This document shows, piece after piece, positions 1 to 9,800 of a stretch of 64,000 bases of DNA. Source of the DNA: Pseudoips prasinana (lineage: Eukaryota; Arthropoda; Insecta; Lepidoptera; Nolidae); the NCBI GenBank assembly GCA_951640165.1, contig OX621238.1, forward strand, positions 22,778,001 through 22,842,000, written 5' to 3'. The position numbers and the translations under genes are program-made. The notes under the pieces are model-generated. The model was given only the letters and a program-made list of their open reading frames with translations. It was not told where the DNA came from and did no database searches. Position 1 is the stretch's first letter; every line of letters begins with the position of its first letter.

Positions 1-400
1 ACTCCTAGTGAGTGACATAAAGTTCTGCTCTAGTTTACTTATTGATTAATGGCCAGTGTTAAATTTTCCTGCTTGTTCTTCGGTTGTTCGTAATGTAAGT
101 AATGCCGCTTATTGGATGTCTAGAGTGGGGTGGTGCGGCCCGCGGCGCGTGCGACTGGCGGCCGGCCCACCCTCATTAATTCTCTCTCGGCCAGCACACA
201 ATTCGGCCTGCGCTGTGTGAGAATGACAGCACTCGTTAGTTATCCACCCGTTTGTTATGTTGTTATGACTCCAACACTATCTACTACCGTTGATAGTGTA
301 ATTTACGAGTTATTGCTGGTGCCTCGTTTCTATTACAAGCCGGATTATAACAAGGTTAGCCCGAGACGGCTTCCTCGTAACGAATGTTGCAAGGAGTAAT
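1..400. other. Unidentified segment with GC-rich stretch
   Basis: Positions about 125-200 are strongly GC-rich in an otherwise AT-rich window. A short 89-codon frame on the plus strand (130-399) runs through it, but the translation shows no motif I recognise and has low complexity near its start. It could be a fragment of a repeat or of an untranslated exon. I cannot decide between these. Confidence 0.2.
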
Positions 401-1230
401 AAAACTAAACATAAAGTAAGTACAAACTGGGTGTTCACGAACACGTTAAAGCTTAACGATGCTATCCGCTGGAAGTGTTATTTGAACCGTCTACTCGGAG
501 ATGTAGAGTGCGACGGGAGCCGGACTGCCTCAGAGTTCACTACCCGCACGTCATACAACCACACAAGTACGTAACTACCAGAGGGAATGTAGAAGAAACA
601 TATCAACTAGGGTATGAAAGAATAACACTATAATTATTATATTGTAAAAGTTGTGTCTCTTACGGCGTAAAACTAATTCACTGACGGATATTTTCACATT
701 ATTTTTGGTTTGTCTCTCGTTGACCGGTTTATTTGACTCACTAGCTGTATCGTTGTCCATCACAATCAAGTGAATAAAACATTTAGGATCACTTGCACAA
801 ATGAGTAAGAATGCCACACATTCAGCTGATGCGAGCCATGGGTGCCATTATATTGCGACATTCGACAGATGGACGAAAAAATTTAACATGTAAAAAATAA
901 AGCATAAAAAGTAATTGACGGACCCAAAAGAAACCAAAATATATATCTATTAAAATATGGTACCGTGTATGTGAAAAAAAACCAAGTATATATCGCAGCT
1001 ATCTTTCTGCGGGAGAATTTAATAATGTGGTACAACAACACTGCACGTTAGCACGTCATGTCGTGTCATTAGTTGCACATGTGACACTGAGTTTTAACTA
1101 TGAAAGTGGTCCTACACTGTGTAAGCACATGTATTGTGTATGAACACTTTACATTCGAAACGAAGTATAAGAACAAAGATAACATTATTTGTTTTTCAAG
1201 CTTTATACATATACCAAGGTTGATCTTATT
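401..1230. other. No recognisable feature
   Basis: AT-rich sequence with scattered stops in all frames. I see no repeat, RNA or protein similarity here. Confidence 0.3.
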
Positions 1231-1248
1231 AAGGTATTAAACAGGTTA
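1231..1248 (+). repeat. Left target-site duplication (18 bp)
   Basis: AAGGTATTAAACAGGTTA occurs here and again, identical, at 3523-3540, directly after a short A-run. The pair brackets the composite LINE at 1249-3522, as expected for target-primed reverse transcription. The identity suggests a fairly young insertion. Confidence 0.9.
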
Positions 1249-2040
1249 TTGGGACGACCAGTTTGAGGTTACGGAGGGGGAACTGGACCGTACAGTACGG
1301 CGACTTGCAGCCCAAAACACCGCCCCTGGCCCGGATGGGATACCGGGCAGGACGTGGGTTTGCGCGCTGGCAGTTTTGGGGGATCGGTTGAGGCAACTGT
1401 TTACCAGCTGCCTCCGTAGTACCGTGTTCCCCACCTGCTGGAAAGAGGCCAGGCTAGTGTTGTTGCACAAGCCGGGCAGGGCCGCCAATTCTCCCTCGGC
1501 GTTCCAACCTATCTGCTTGCTGGACGAGGCGGGCAAGCTCTTTGAGCGTGTCATTGCTGCCCGTCACAGCGAGCATCTGTCGCGCGTTGGCCCCGACTTA
1601 TCGGTCTGTCAGTTCGGCTTCCGACAGGGACGTTCCACGCTGGACGTAATTAAACGCGCCTTGTCGGAAAACGCTGTTCCGCGGCGGGGTGGCGTTGGCG
1701 GTGAGTTTAGACATCGTCAACGCCTTTAACTCCGTCACTTGGCGGGCGATAAGGGAGGCCCTGGTCCATCACAACGTGCCTCCCTATCTGCGCAGCATAG
1801 TCGGGGCGTTTTTGCGCGACAGGACGATCAAGTTCGTCTGTCGGAACGGGATTGAGATCCAGAGGGAGCTCTCCTGCGGTGTTCCTCAGGGGTCCGTCTT
1901 GGGACCCCTGCTTTGGAACCTCGCGTATGATGCGGTCCTGCGGGTCTTCCTCCTGGGGTGAGCGTTGTCTGCTATGCAGACGACACGCTCGTCATAGCCC
2001 GGGGGGAATGTTTCCAGCGGGCAGCGCGGCTCGCTGAACA
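1249..2040 (+). pseudogene. R1-clade LINE reverse transcriptase, 5'-truncated and frameshifted
   Basis: Reverse transcriptase of an R1/TRAS/SART-type non-LTR retrotransposon. The frame opens at the insertion boundary (from 1250). It shows the GPDGIPG motif, the CWKEARLVLLHKPGR segment, ICLLDEAGKLFERVI, FGFRQGRST, then motif A (SLDIVNAFNSVTW), motif B (GVPQGSVLGPLLWNL) and the catalytic YADD box at 1973-1984. Two frameshifts break it: one near 1680 (an extra C) and one near 1953, just before YADD. The N-terminal ORF1 and endonuclease are missing through 5' truncation. R1-type homology stops about 50 bp after YADD, at ARLAEHG. The normal R1 thumb does not follow; a different element's thumb does. 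The clade is assigned from motif style, not a search. Confidence 0.85.
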
Positions 2041-2108
2041 TGGTGTCATGTTGTACATCAATCATGTAAAACACACATAATAATAATAATAATAATAAAA
2101 AAACTATC
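2041..2108 (+). repeat. Junction between the two LINE types with (TAA)n
   Basis: Links the R1-type palm to the foreign thumb region. It contains a (TAA)n run at about 2077-2097. The exact switch point lies somewhere in this interval and cannot be fixed by eye. Confidence 0.5.
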
Positions 2109-2998
2109 AGAATGGAGTTTGGTATTGACAAATGTGCAGTCATGCATGCAAAACGAGGGAAGATAGTGGAATCTGAGAGCACCCAACTCTCAGCTTCCAT
2201 TAACTTAGTAGCCCTCTCTGCAACCGAAACCTACAGGTACTTGGGTGTGTCACAGGCATTAGGCATCAAAGAGGCTGACATGAAGGAGTCATTGCGGGGA
2301 CGCTTCTTGGGCCGCTTGACAAAAGTGCTGAAAAGCCTTTTGTCGGGAGGGAATAAGGTGCGTGCTTACAATGGCTGGGTCATGCCAGCCTTATTGTACT
2401 CCTTTGGAATACTCAAGTGGACTCAAACTGAGCTAGATACCCTGGACTGAACTGTCCGAACGCGGCTGACATCACACCGGATGCATCACCCCGCTCTTCT
2501 GTGATGAGATTGTACATCCCACGGAACTGTGGTGGTAGCGGCTTTTTAAATGCTAAAACTCTGCATAACCGTGAGCTGTATAATCTTAGAAACTATTTCC
2601 TACATAATAGTGTGGGTATGCATGCGGATGTGATCGCCGTGGACAATGGATTCACCGCTCTATCCTTAGCCAAAACTAACTGGCGTCAACTTGCGGTACT
2701 TACCAATGACCGCAAAGAGGTATGGCAGAGCAAAGAACTTCATGGCAGATTTTACAAGGCCCTGCACGGGCCAGATGTAGATTTAACAGCCTCAGTAACC
2801 TGGCTACGGTTAGGTGGCCTTTTTGCGGTAACCGAGGGTTTTGTCTGTGCAATTACTAACGAAGTAGTAATGACGAATAATTACCGGAGATTTATACTGA
2901 GGGATGGTACTGTTGACATTAGTCGGGCATGTCACCGCCCTGTGGAATCCCTCAGACATATAATTTCTGGTTGCTCCCGTCTTGCTAATGGTGAGTAT
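2109..2998 (+). pseudogene. R4/R2-like LINE fragment: RT thumb to zinc knuckle
   Basis: Starts at MEFGIDKCAVMHAKRGK, the segment that normally follows the catalytic box. It continues through TYRYLGVSQ, LTKVLKSLLSGGNKVRAYN, LYSFGILKWTQTELDTLD, then a TGA stop (2448-2450). A one-base loss in a C-run near 2490 shifts the frame into LYIPRNCGGSGFLNAKTLHNRE. It ends with a degenerate Cys/His cluster, HIISGCSRLANGEY. This wording resembles elements with restriction-enzyme-like endonucleases (R2/R4/Dong superclade as I remember them) and not R1. The fragment fills the same part of the protein that the flanking R1-type element lacks, so the order is colinear. Confidence 0.7.
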
Positions 2999-3522
2999 TG
3001 GTCGCAGAGATCGGACGGGATATGTTCCCGCCGGCAATCGTAGAGGTGATGCTGGCGGGTGACTCCTCCAAGTGGGACGCCGTGGTCTCCTTTTGTGAGT
3101 CATGCTCCAAAAGGAGACCGCTGAGCGGGAGCGGGAAAGAACTGATCCTGCTCGCAGACGGGGGAGGCGGTCGGCGGCGGCAGCCGGTAGCCCAACTCCC
3201 CCTCGGGGCTGCGGCGGGAGTCAGAGAAGTGTCCTCTACTGCCGCCACTTGCAAGCAGCCCCGGGAAGACAGCGAACTGTTTGTGGTGCAGTCGTTGTGC
3301 CGGACTGGCAGTAGTCGTCAAAATGGGAGGGCAATCCAGAGCCCTCCCAAGGTACGTGTCCCAAACATTTGGAACATGGTGCAAAAGGGGGCCACCGGAG
3401 CAGCATACCTGCGTTCCCGGGGCTCCCCCGATTAGGCGCCAAGAGAAGTCCACGGCAGGTAGGTTAAGTCGGTGCGAGTCCAACATCCACCAAGAAGGCA
3501 TTCCACCTGCCATACCAAAAAA
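2999..3522 (+). pseudogene. R1-clade LINE C-terminus, 3' UTR and A tail
   Basis: Resumes R1-type coding directly after the zinc-knuckle position: VAEIGRDMFPPAIVEVML, SSKWDAVVSFCES, then after a frameshift an Arg/Glu-rich tail (KETAERERERTDPARRRGRR) that I know from R1/SART/TRAS C-termini. The GC-rich 3' UTR follows, ending in a short A-run at about 3517-3524. The 3' UTR part (about 3222-3480) recurs on the minus strand at 36479-36784. Confidence 0.8.
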
Positions 3523-3540
3523 AAGGTATTAAACAGGTTA
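3523..3540 (+). repeat. Right target-site duplication (18 bp)
   Basis: Exact partner of the repeat at 1231-1248. It begins within the A-run that ends the LINE. Confidence 0.9.
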
Positions 3541-4227
3541 AGAAATATGTAACCTATACAAGGTGTAACATTAATAGTGTAGGAAACTAAGGAGCGCAAT
3601 TTATCGACAAAAAGGAATAAATGAAACATAACAAGTATGTGAAATTTTTTTTGGGCCCCATACTAAATGTAGCTGATAGTTATTCTTGTATCACGCACGC
3701 GTAGTATTGCTGTTTTTTTAAAAATACTATAATACTAAAAACTATTTTCACAATTTTTTTAATAAAAGTCTTCATCTTCAAAAAAGCATTAAAGGTTCTT
3801 AAATTGGAAGGTACCATAATCGACATTTTTAAAATTAAAAGTATTAGTAATTATTTATTGCCTTTTTGTTTTTATTTTACTGAATAAACATTATTAAGAT
3901 TCACATTTAATCATTTTCATGTATCAAATTCCTACGCGATCCGTAGAAATCATTATCATCACAACGACTAAACGTGTTGTACCATGTTACGCAATAAGAC
4001 AGATGTATATGATATATATGTACTGGTAAGTTACACAGGGGCTAAAATAAGATGTTTGATAGAAGTATATATGAAGCAGGTAACTGAGTTCCGAAATTTC
4101 CTTTCATTTCCGGTTCGTTCAGCTAAATCAATATTGTATCGTATGGCGGAATTTAAGCGTCGAGTCGATTCGGGAAAAATCAAACATTACGTTCAAATAA
4201 TAATTATTATTTGCATATAGTATATAT

Positions 4228-4230
<3 letters not shown>
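3541..4230. other. No recognisable feature
   Basis: AT-rich DNA. A 78-codon frame at 3984-4220 has no motif I recognise and is probably chance. Confidence 0.3.

Positions 4231-4298
<68 letters not shown>
4231..4298. repeat. (TA)n microsatellite
   Basis: About 65 bp of nearly uninterrupted TA dinucleotides. Shorter TA runs lie at 29963-29983 and 47710-47730. Confidence 0.95.
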
Positions 4299-4299
<1 letters not shown>

Positions 4300-4615
4300 A
4301 GGAAATATTACTGAAACGTTAGATAATCAATTGTGGGATGTATTTCACTTTTGCAACAAAATGTATGTGTTCTAACATAACTAGTGAACAATACTTTATT
4401 TGGTAATAAAACTGACCTTTTTAAAACATTAATTTGGAAAATACATAAAAATAATTCGATTACGAAATGATCTGGCACAAACCGCAGACCCAAATACCTA
4501 CATGTACTTAGAAATATTAATTAACTATATTACTAAAACAAGTCCTGAATAAATATAAGCGCTTTTTAAAGTTTACGTGAATAACAAGCTTTATTACTTT
4601 TGTACTAAACAGTTA

Positions 4616-4798
4616 GCTCGTAGTGCCAACGGCCGTTGGGGCAGAAAGGTTCTCGAGTGGCGACCACGAACCGGAAGACGCAGCGTGGGCAGGCCTCCTA
4701 CAAGATGGACTGATGATCTTGTGAGGGTTGCTGAAAGTCGCTGGATGCGGATATCGCAAGACCGGCAATTGCGGAGATCGGCTGATATGATCATGATG
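4616..4798 (+). pseudogene. RTE-type LINE 3' coding end
   Basis: Reads NGRWGRKVLEWRPRTGRRS, VGRPPTRWTDDLVRVAESRW, MRISQDRQLRRSADMIMM. This is the C-terminal tail of RTE-like reverse transcriptases that is very common in lepidopteran genomes, ending in a TGATGATG-like tail. Only the last ~60 codons remain. Related pieces lie at 7976-8086, 38995-39240, 46083-46137, 46527-46690 and 61044-61303. Confidence 0.8.
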
Positions 4799-5025
4799 TA
4801 AATAATAATAATAATATCTAGGGACACTGTCACACAGACCATCCTAGCCCCAAACTAAGCAAAGCTTGTACTATGGGTACCAGGTGACGATATACATACT
4901 TATATAGATAGATAAATACTTAAATACATAGAAAACATCCATGACTCAGAAACAAATATTCGTGCTCATCACACAAATATTTGCACTTACCGGGATTCGA
5001 ACCCAAGAAGAAGAACCAAGCTTCG

Positions 5026-5236
5026 TGTGATGTATGTGCGGGGGTCAACCGCATTCAGGGTTGGCAACCCAACATCGTGCACTCTCCTTCCTTTTTACAA
5101 CATCTTTGGCTTGTGACTCATTCATTAAAATCGCTATCATCTAATGAGATTGTGTTTAACTATTCTACAATATATCGAAGTGAATCCAAAAACGCATCAG
5201 CTAATTCCTAGCTTCGATATTGCTACGAACATAACA
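5026..5236 (+). repeat. 5' long terminal repeat
   Basis: Begins TGT and ends ACA. The final 38 bp (5199-5236) are repeated at 5471-5508. The start is set by the flanking 5-bp TSD. Confidence 0.85.
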
Positions 5237-5239
5237 AAT

Positions 5240-5257
5240 TGGCGACGAGGATGGGAT
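5240..5257 (+). other. Primer-binding site, tRNA-Ser(GCU)
   Basis: TGGCGACGAGGATGGGAT lies 3 bp after the LTR end. It is the reverse complement of the 3' end, including CCA, of animal tRNA-Ser(GCU) as I remember that tRNA (ATCCCATCCTCGTCGCCA). That is 18 matching positions, so serine tRNA is the likely primer of the parent element. Confidence 0.8.
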
Positions 5258-5299
5258 CTACCAGTTATTTTGAGCCGCAGAAGAGAAATAAATGTCAAG

Positions 5300-5476
5300 A
5301 TGCCGGTGGGCAAATTGGAAGCATTTGAGGTGGGCACAGATAATTGGACGCTGTACATGGAACGGGTCACTCAGTATTTCATCGTTAATGACATTAAAGA
5401 AGAGATGAAGGTACCAACTTTAATAACAGTGATGGGTAGTGAAAGCTATGAATTATTAGCTACATTATGTAGCTAA
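5300..5476 (+). pseudogene. Truncated gag of the Gypsy-like element
   Basis: The ATG at 5300 opens MPVGKLEAFEVGTDNWTLYM, then YFIVNDIKEEMKVPTLITVM and SYELLATLC. This is the N-terminal part of Gypsy Gag proteins common in invertebrates. An open frame extends upstream into the LTR to 5144, but Gag most likely starts at 5300, after the primer site. The last Ser codon straddles the deletion junction and the stop (5474-5476) is supplied by LTR sequence. About 58 residues remain of a protein usually several hundred long. Confidence 0.75.
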
Positions 5477-5508
5477 TTCCTAGCTTCGATATTGCTACGA
5501 ACATAACA
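5471..5508 (+). repeat. 3' LTR stub
   Basis: A 38-bp copy of the last part of the 5' LTR. Homology with the 5' LTR starts abruptly at AGCTAATTCC, which marks the internal deletion breakpoint. Confidence 0.85.
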
Positions 5509-5545
5509 CTTCGTAGGCAGGAGCACTACCAACTAGACTACGGTG

Positions 5546-6309
5546 ACCGTCAATGATGAGACATTTGTGTCGGCAGCTCGTATTTCACCAACGAGTTCTC
5601 TTTAATTCAATGAAATTTGTGGATGGATATCAGTCTTTAAATTTCGTCCACTAGTTATATTACACCTTGTATAATGTATTTGGGGCAGGGCATTAGCAAC
5701 GCCTGCAAATATTGCCTCGAAAGTCCAAATGGCCAAAGCGTCGAACATTTAGGTACCAAATTTTGAATATATCAATTGTGGTTGTATTTAACGTTTTATT
5801 TTATTAGCTGTGACTGTAGTAAACGTTTTTTTAATTTCAGTGTAGTAATCGTAATCATGCATAGTTTATTTATTGGAGTTTATGAATATGTACATACATT
5901 TTGTACATGTTTAGATTTCAAACGAGTACGTACGGATTGTACTAAATAAAATAATTATAATAATCAAACAAATATAATTGAATAGTTTATTTTTATGGGT
6001 CCATATTGGCTCACATAATTTTTTTTATCATATTTTTTTTCTTACTCCCGCTTTGTGTTCATAATCATCACTCTTCATAATTTAATTTTTCATATTTTTT
6101 TTTATTCATACATTTTTATTAATATCATCGGAACTCATAACCATTAGTGATCGCATTTTTTTATTAATTTAATACTGTTACTACCAAGTAAAGTGTGAAA
6201 TCAAATATTTTTTATTCAGAACTTTTTTCTTGATAACATTCTATTATCATATTGCTTTAATTTATAAATATATATAACTATCTAATTTCTAACAAAGATT
6301 AGTTTCTGG
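5546..6309. other. No recognisable feature; very AT-rich
   Basis: The part from 5940 to 6300 consists largely of A/T runs. No coding or repeat signal recognised. Confidence 0.3.
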
Positions 6310-6400
6310 CGCTTCACCGGCCGTTGCCGCGGTACGCTCGTTTTGCTCGCTCGGCTCGCGCGTTGTTGTGGTCACCGTTCTAACCTAACCTAACCTACTT
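6310..6400. other. GC-rich patch ending in CCTAA repeats
   Basis: A GC-rich stretch (6312-6370) is followed by three CCTAA units at 6380-6396. CCTAA/TTAGG is the usual insect telomere unit, but three copies inside a chromosome arm are common and do not mark a telomere. Confidence 0.4.
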
Positions 6401-6530
6401 GTCTGGTAGCGTCTCGTTTCTGGTACCAATTCGATTTTCACTAGAGTCGCATTTTTAACTTCACTTTCTATTTTAATTATGCTACTTTTATTGTACCTTT
6501 TATTTAATTAATATAAATAATTAATATAAT

Positions 6531-6750
6531 GAAGCTGGTGGTCCTGGGTTCGAATCCCGGTATGTGCAAATATTTATGTGATGAGCACGAATATTTGTTT
6601 CTGAGTCATGGATGTTTTCTATGTATATAAGTATTTATCTATCTATATAAGTATGTATATCGTCGCCTAGTAGCCATAGTACAAGCTTTGCTTAGTTTGG
6701 GGCTAGGATGATCTGTGTGAGGTTGTCCCCAGATATTATTATTATTATTA
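6531..6750 (+). mobile_element. SINE family B, head-truncated
   Basis: Starts within the tRNA-like head, just before the B-box-like GGGTTCGAATCCCGG, then the core (TACAAGCTTTGCTTAGTTTG) and an (ATT)n tail. The A-box is missing. Confidence 0.88.
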
Positions 6751-7012
6751 CTTATGGTTAAGAAATTTATGAAAACAAATATGAGGATAAAAGACGTTTA
6801 CGATTATTATTGTTATGTATTCGAATGATTATGAATTTCGATTATTAGTATAAACAAAAATATGAAAACAATTAGTAGTAAAAACAAAGTGTATGATTTA
6901 TGATATTATGAATTTAAATGATTATGTTTATGTTTTGTAATCAAAAGTGAACTGCATAATATAAATACTAGGAATAAAAATAAACTAGCCAGGATTTAGA
7001 GTAAGCAAAACT

Positions 7013-7190
7013 AATAAATCATTTATAGGAAATTGTATTAGGTTTTATAACAAGCTTCCTACTCAAATTACTCCGCCTGACACAAGTTTTAAGACCCTTA
7101 TTAACGCGTACTTATGGCTAGAGGTTATTACACCACTAAAGAGTACATGGATGACAAAGACGTCTGGCTCTCACTGCCTACCTGCACATT
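7013..7190 (+). pseudogene. LINE reverse transcriptase C-terminus (CR1/jockey type)
   Basis: Plus-strand frames read RFYNKLPTQITPPDTSFKTL, then after a frameshift RGYYTTKEYMDDKDVWLSL. The YNKLP...YY..KEYM pattern is the standard end of CR1/jockey-type reverse transcriptases (compare 25419-25697, 41704-41884 and the intact copy ending at 52863). Confidence 0.7.
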
Positions 7191-7404
7191 GCTCGCTGGA
7201 GATCTTGTAGCCATTATAGACATGACTGATCTGCTGAGTTACGTGAACTATCTATTATATGATTGCTATCATTTATACTTAATTTAAAAATATTGACTCT
7301 GTCTCAAAATCAATAATGTTATTTTATTTATATTTGATACATCGAAAAAAAACTAAGTTTTTGAATCCTGGACATTGAATTTTTTTTCAAGTCACAGCCC
7401 TCAC

Positions 7405-7522
7405 TATGTAATTTAATCCCTGTATCGCGGGGTACTTTACAAACATACAATAGACGGAAACAAATTACATCCAGACTCAAAACAACTATTATCTGGTCTT
7501 AGCCGCTGCGCCACACGTGCAG
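7405..7522 (-). mobile_element. SINE family C, internally deleted
   Basis: Contains the family C tail (AATCCCTGTATCGCGGGGTA on plus), the core (AATTACATCCAGACTCA) and the A-box end (TTAGCCGCTGCGCCA), but the B-box segment between them is missing. Confidence 0.7.
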
Positions 7523-7622
7523 TCGTGCAGTCTCTTTAATAAGCTGAAAATGGAAATAAGTACTTAATGCGGACATCGAAAAAAATCAGTATCTATTCCT
7601 ACAAGTATAAAGCGATATAATT

Positions 7623-7900
7623 CACCGCAGCCTAGTTGGTAGTGATCCTGCCTACGAAGCTGGTGATCCTGGGTTCGAATCCCGGTAAGTGCAAATATTT
7701 GTGTGATAAGCACGAATATTTGTTTCTGAGTCATGGATGTTTTCTATGTATAAGTATTTATCTATCTATATAAGTATGTATATTATCGCCTGGTACCCAT
7801 AGTACAGGCTTTGCTTAGTTTGGGCACAGAATAAAAAGTACTTACAGTTTGGGGCTAGGATGATGGGTGTGACATTGTCCCTACATATTATTATTATAAT
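7623..7900 (+). mobile_element. SINE family B, nearly full length
   Basis: A-box-like GCCTAGTTGGTAGTG, B-box-like GGGTTCGAATCCCGG, the shared core and an ATT-rich tail. A 29-bp insertion flanked by GTTTGGG (7818-7824, 7847-7853) lies near the 3' end and is absent from the copies at 4801 and 6531. Confidence 0.88.
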
Positions 7901-7975
7901 AACATGAGCTAATTAATTATTATTAAGCGCAGTATTGCTGATTATTTAGTTTACCTAACCATAACATTATATCAG

Positions 7976-8086
7976 CGGACAGGCGTTCACAGCTGGAGAA
8001 AGGTCTTCACTAAAGAGTTCCACAATTGCCGATCTTGCGCTACCCGCATTCATCGGCTTTCAGCGACCCTCACAAGATCATCGGTA
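7976..8086 (-). pseudogene. RTE-type LINE 3' coding fragment
   Basis: The reverse complement gives the segment from TDDLV through VAQDR-type sequence to the tail, as at 4616-4798. It is degenerate. Confidence 0.65.
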
Positions 8087-8441
8087 AAACCGTGTATTAT
8101 ACAAGAACAATTTATTTTAGTTTTAAGATCTGAACAAACCTATAAAATCGATAAGTCAGTTTTGTTATTTTAGCAGTCCAGATTCTTCTTAACTCTATTG
8201 TATCAGGCGAATAGTTTGTTTTATATTGTATAGACCATAATGGACTCACTTGTATTTGTCACTTCAAATAGAGAAAACATTTACTACGTCGAAATATTAT
8301 CCGGTCTACATGAAGTTATGGTATATTATTAGGACAGTAGAACACTTTGTTTTAAAAGCTTTACTTAAACTATACGAAATTAAAATATAATAAGATTTTC
8401 ATAAATGGGAAACCTATACCTAAGCTATACAAATAACATAT

Positions 8442-8615
8442 TACTAATATTATACATGCAAAAGTTTGTGAGTATGGTGTTTGTAACTCATTCACGCAAA
8501 AACTACCCAACGGATTTTAATGAAACTTTGTAGAAATATAGCATATATAACCGAAGAACACATAGGCAAAAATTTATAAAGTTTAACAGGGGTAAAACCG
8601 CGGGGCTCTGCTACT
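8442..8615 (+). mobile_element. Helitron-like non-autonomous element
   Basis: Family pattern: an AT-rich start, AAAGTTTGTGAGTATG, a CACGCAAAAACTAC..ACGGATTTTAATGAAACTTTG segment, then a short GC hairpin region (GGTAAAACCGCGGGG) near the 3' end. Better copies end in CTAG. The layout (no inverted ends, small 3' hairpin, CTRR-like end) suits Helitrons, but this class is inferred. Confidence 0.55.
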
Positions 8616-8711
8616 ACTAAATATTCACGTACGTAATTATAATATGTAAGGGAAGTAACAATATATAACTTTTTTGAATAATTTTGCTTTTTTCATTTAA
8701 ATACATAGCAG

Positions 8712-8840
8712 TACATATTATAGTGCCCGAGTGAAAAAGGTGCGCTCTCTATTACCACATTCTCATTATCTGATGCGAAGGTTATCCGACATGACCAAGG
8801 AAGGATTAGGCGCAGGACCGATAGCTATATGTGCTCAACT
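8712..8840 (-). mobile_element. SINE family D, 3' part
   Basis: Shares the ACATATTATAGTGC start and following text with the copies at 18661-18962 and 57059-57291. The tRNA-like head is missing. Confidence 0.5.
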
Positions 8841-9620
8841 AGGCAATTCAAGACTTCGGACTACTAGATACTGTCTTTACTGCGCGATTATAATGTCATT
8901 AAACTTTTACCTTCGGTTGAGAAGACTACTGCTAGTCTAATGAAGTAATCATCACTATATAGTGGTACTAAAACGTTAATGTATTAAATGTCGCAGTAAT
9001 TAAACTAGGACAGTATTCGTCATATTAGTAAGTGTAATAATGTTCTTAGAATGTAGATGTGTACAAGCAATTACAAAGGTTTCGGGTCCCGACTCGAAGC
9101 TTGTCCGAGATATATCTATGTAAATAATTAACGAGCACCGCTTGAATTAGGACGCGGCGCGCCTGTTCACATGGACCCATGTTCATTTTATGTTTATAGT
9201 GACAAATATGGACCTCCGCTCCGGCCTTAAATATTACGCAACACGAGTTCGCAACCGCCTGAGCACTCATTCGGGCCTTTCACAGGTCGGAAACAATTTA
9301 AATCATTAACTATTCATAACAGTAGGTACTCCTAAGTGGTAAACAAGACGTTATTCATATTTTTAGTAGGCAGCTATAATTTTGTTTGGAAAGCAATTTC
9401 CTTAAGAACTTTCAAGCTCTCGCGAAGGATATTGACTACATTCTAAGAGGACTAATATATTCTAAACGTAATACATTGAACAAAAATAACTGTAATAAAA
9501 AGGTACGTTAGTGTAATATATGATATACTGCGGTAAGATGTATCATTCATTGGCGAAAATATTCAACCTCAATTGTTCTGATTGAAAAATGAAAAGCTTA
9601 CGCAAGAAAGTTTTTCATTT
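8841..9620. other. No recognisable feature
   Basis: Unique-looking AT-rich DNA. A 74-codon minus frame at 9046-9270 shows no motif. Confidence 0.25.
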
Positions 9621-9621
9621 T

Positions 9622-9800
9622 AGGTTTTGACCATTATTTTTGTCAACCAAATTTAAGTTGTTGAATCATGGTTTTGCTCAACCGGTCGGTATCAAAATGG
9701 GCATTTCAATTTGGCTGTTTGCGGAAAAGCCTTTTTAATTTGACTAGAATTTTTGTCAATCAAATGAAAATTGTTGAATCGTGTTTGGGTTTAACCACTG
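9622..9800. repeat. Imperfect tandem duplication, 114-bp period
   Basis: TTTTTGTCAACCAAAT...GTTGAATC...CAACC near 9637-9682 recurs as TTTTTGTCAATCAAAT...GTTGAATC...TAACC near 9750-9797, 114 bp apart, with several substitutions. Confidence 0.6.

Larger units (their letters stand above)
5026..5508 (+). mobile_element. Internally deleted Gypsy-like LTR retrotransposon
   Basis: A complete 211-bp LTR (TGTGATGTATG...ACATAACA) is followed by a primer-binding site, the start of a gag frame, and then only the last 38 bp of the 3' LTR. A 5-bp TSD, CTTCG (5021-5025 and 5509-5513), flanks the whole unit. The deletion therefore removed pol, the polypurine tract and most of the 3' LTR after or during integration. 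TG...CA ends and a 5-bp TSD fit the Gypsy group. Confidence 0.88.
4801..5545 (-). mobile_element. SINE family B, split by an LTR element
   Basis: tRNA-derived SINE on the minus strand. The tail is (AAT)n at 4801. The body contains the shared core (TAGCCCCAAACTAAGCAAAG on plus) and a B-box-like GGTTCGAATCCCGG-type motif near 4990-5003. The head with the A-box (GTCTAGTTGGTAGTGC, minus) lies at 5514-5545. Between them is the LTR insertion 5026-5508, flanked by a CTTCG duplication. Intact family members at 7623-7900 show head and B-box contiguous, so the interruption is real. Confidence 0.88.

Noticed and set aside
2109..2998. R4-like fragment as an independent nested insertion
   Set aside because: No TSD or tail at its ends, and the host element lacks exactly the homologous segment; replacement explains this better, though a coincidental deletion cannot be excluded.
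3100..3513. 137-codon minus-strand frame
   Set aside because: Lies antisense to the GC-rich C-terminus and 3' UTR of the R1-type LINE; GC-rich antisense shadow.
6380..6396. CCTAA repeats as a telomere trace
   Set aside because: Only three units, with no flanking telomeric array.
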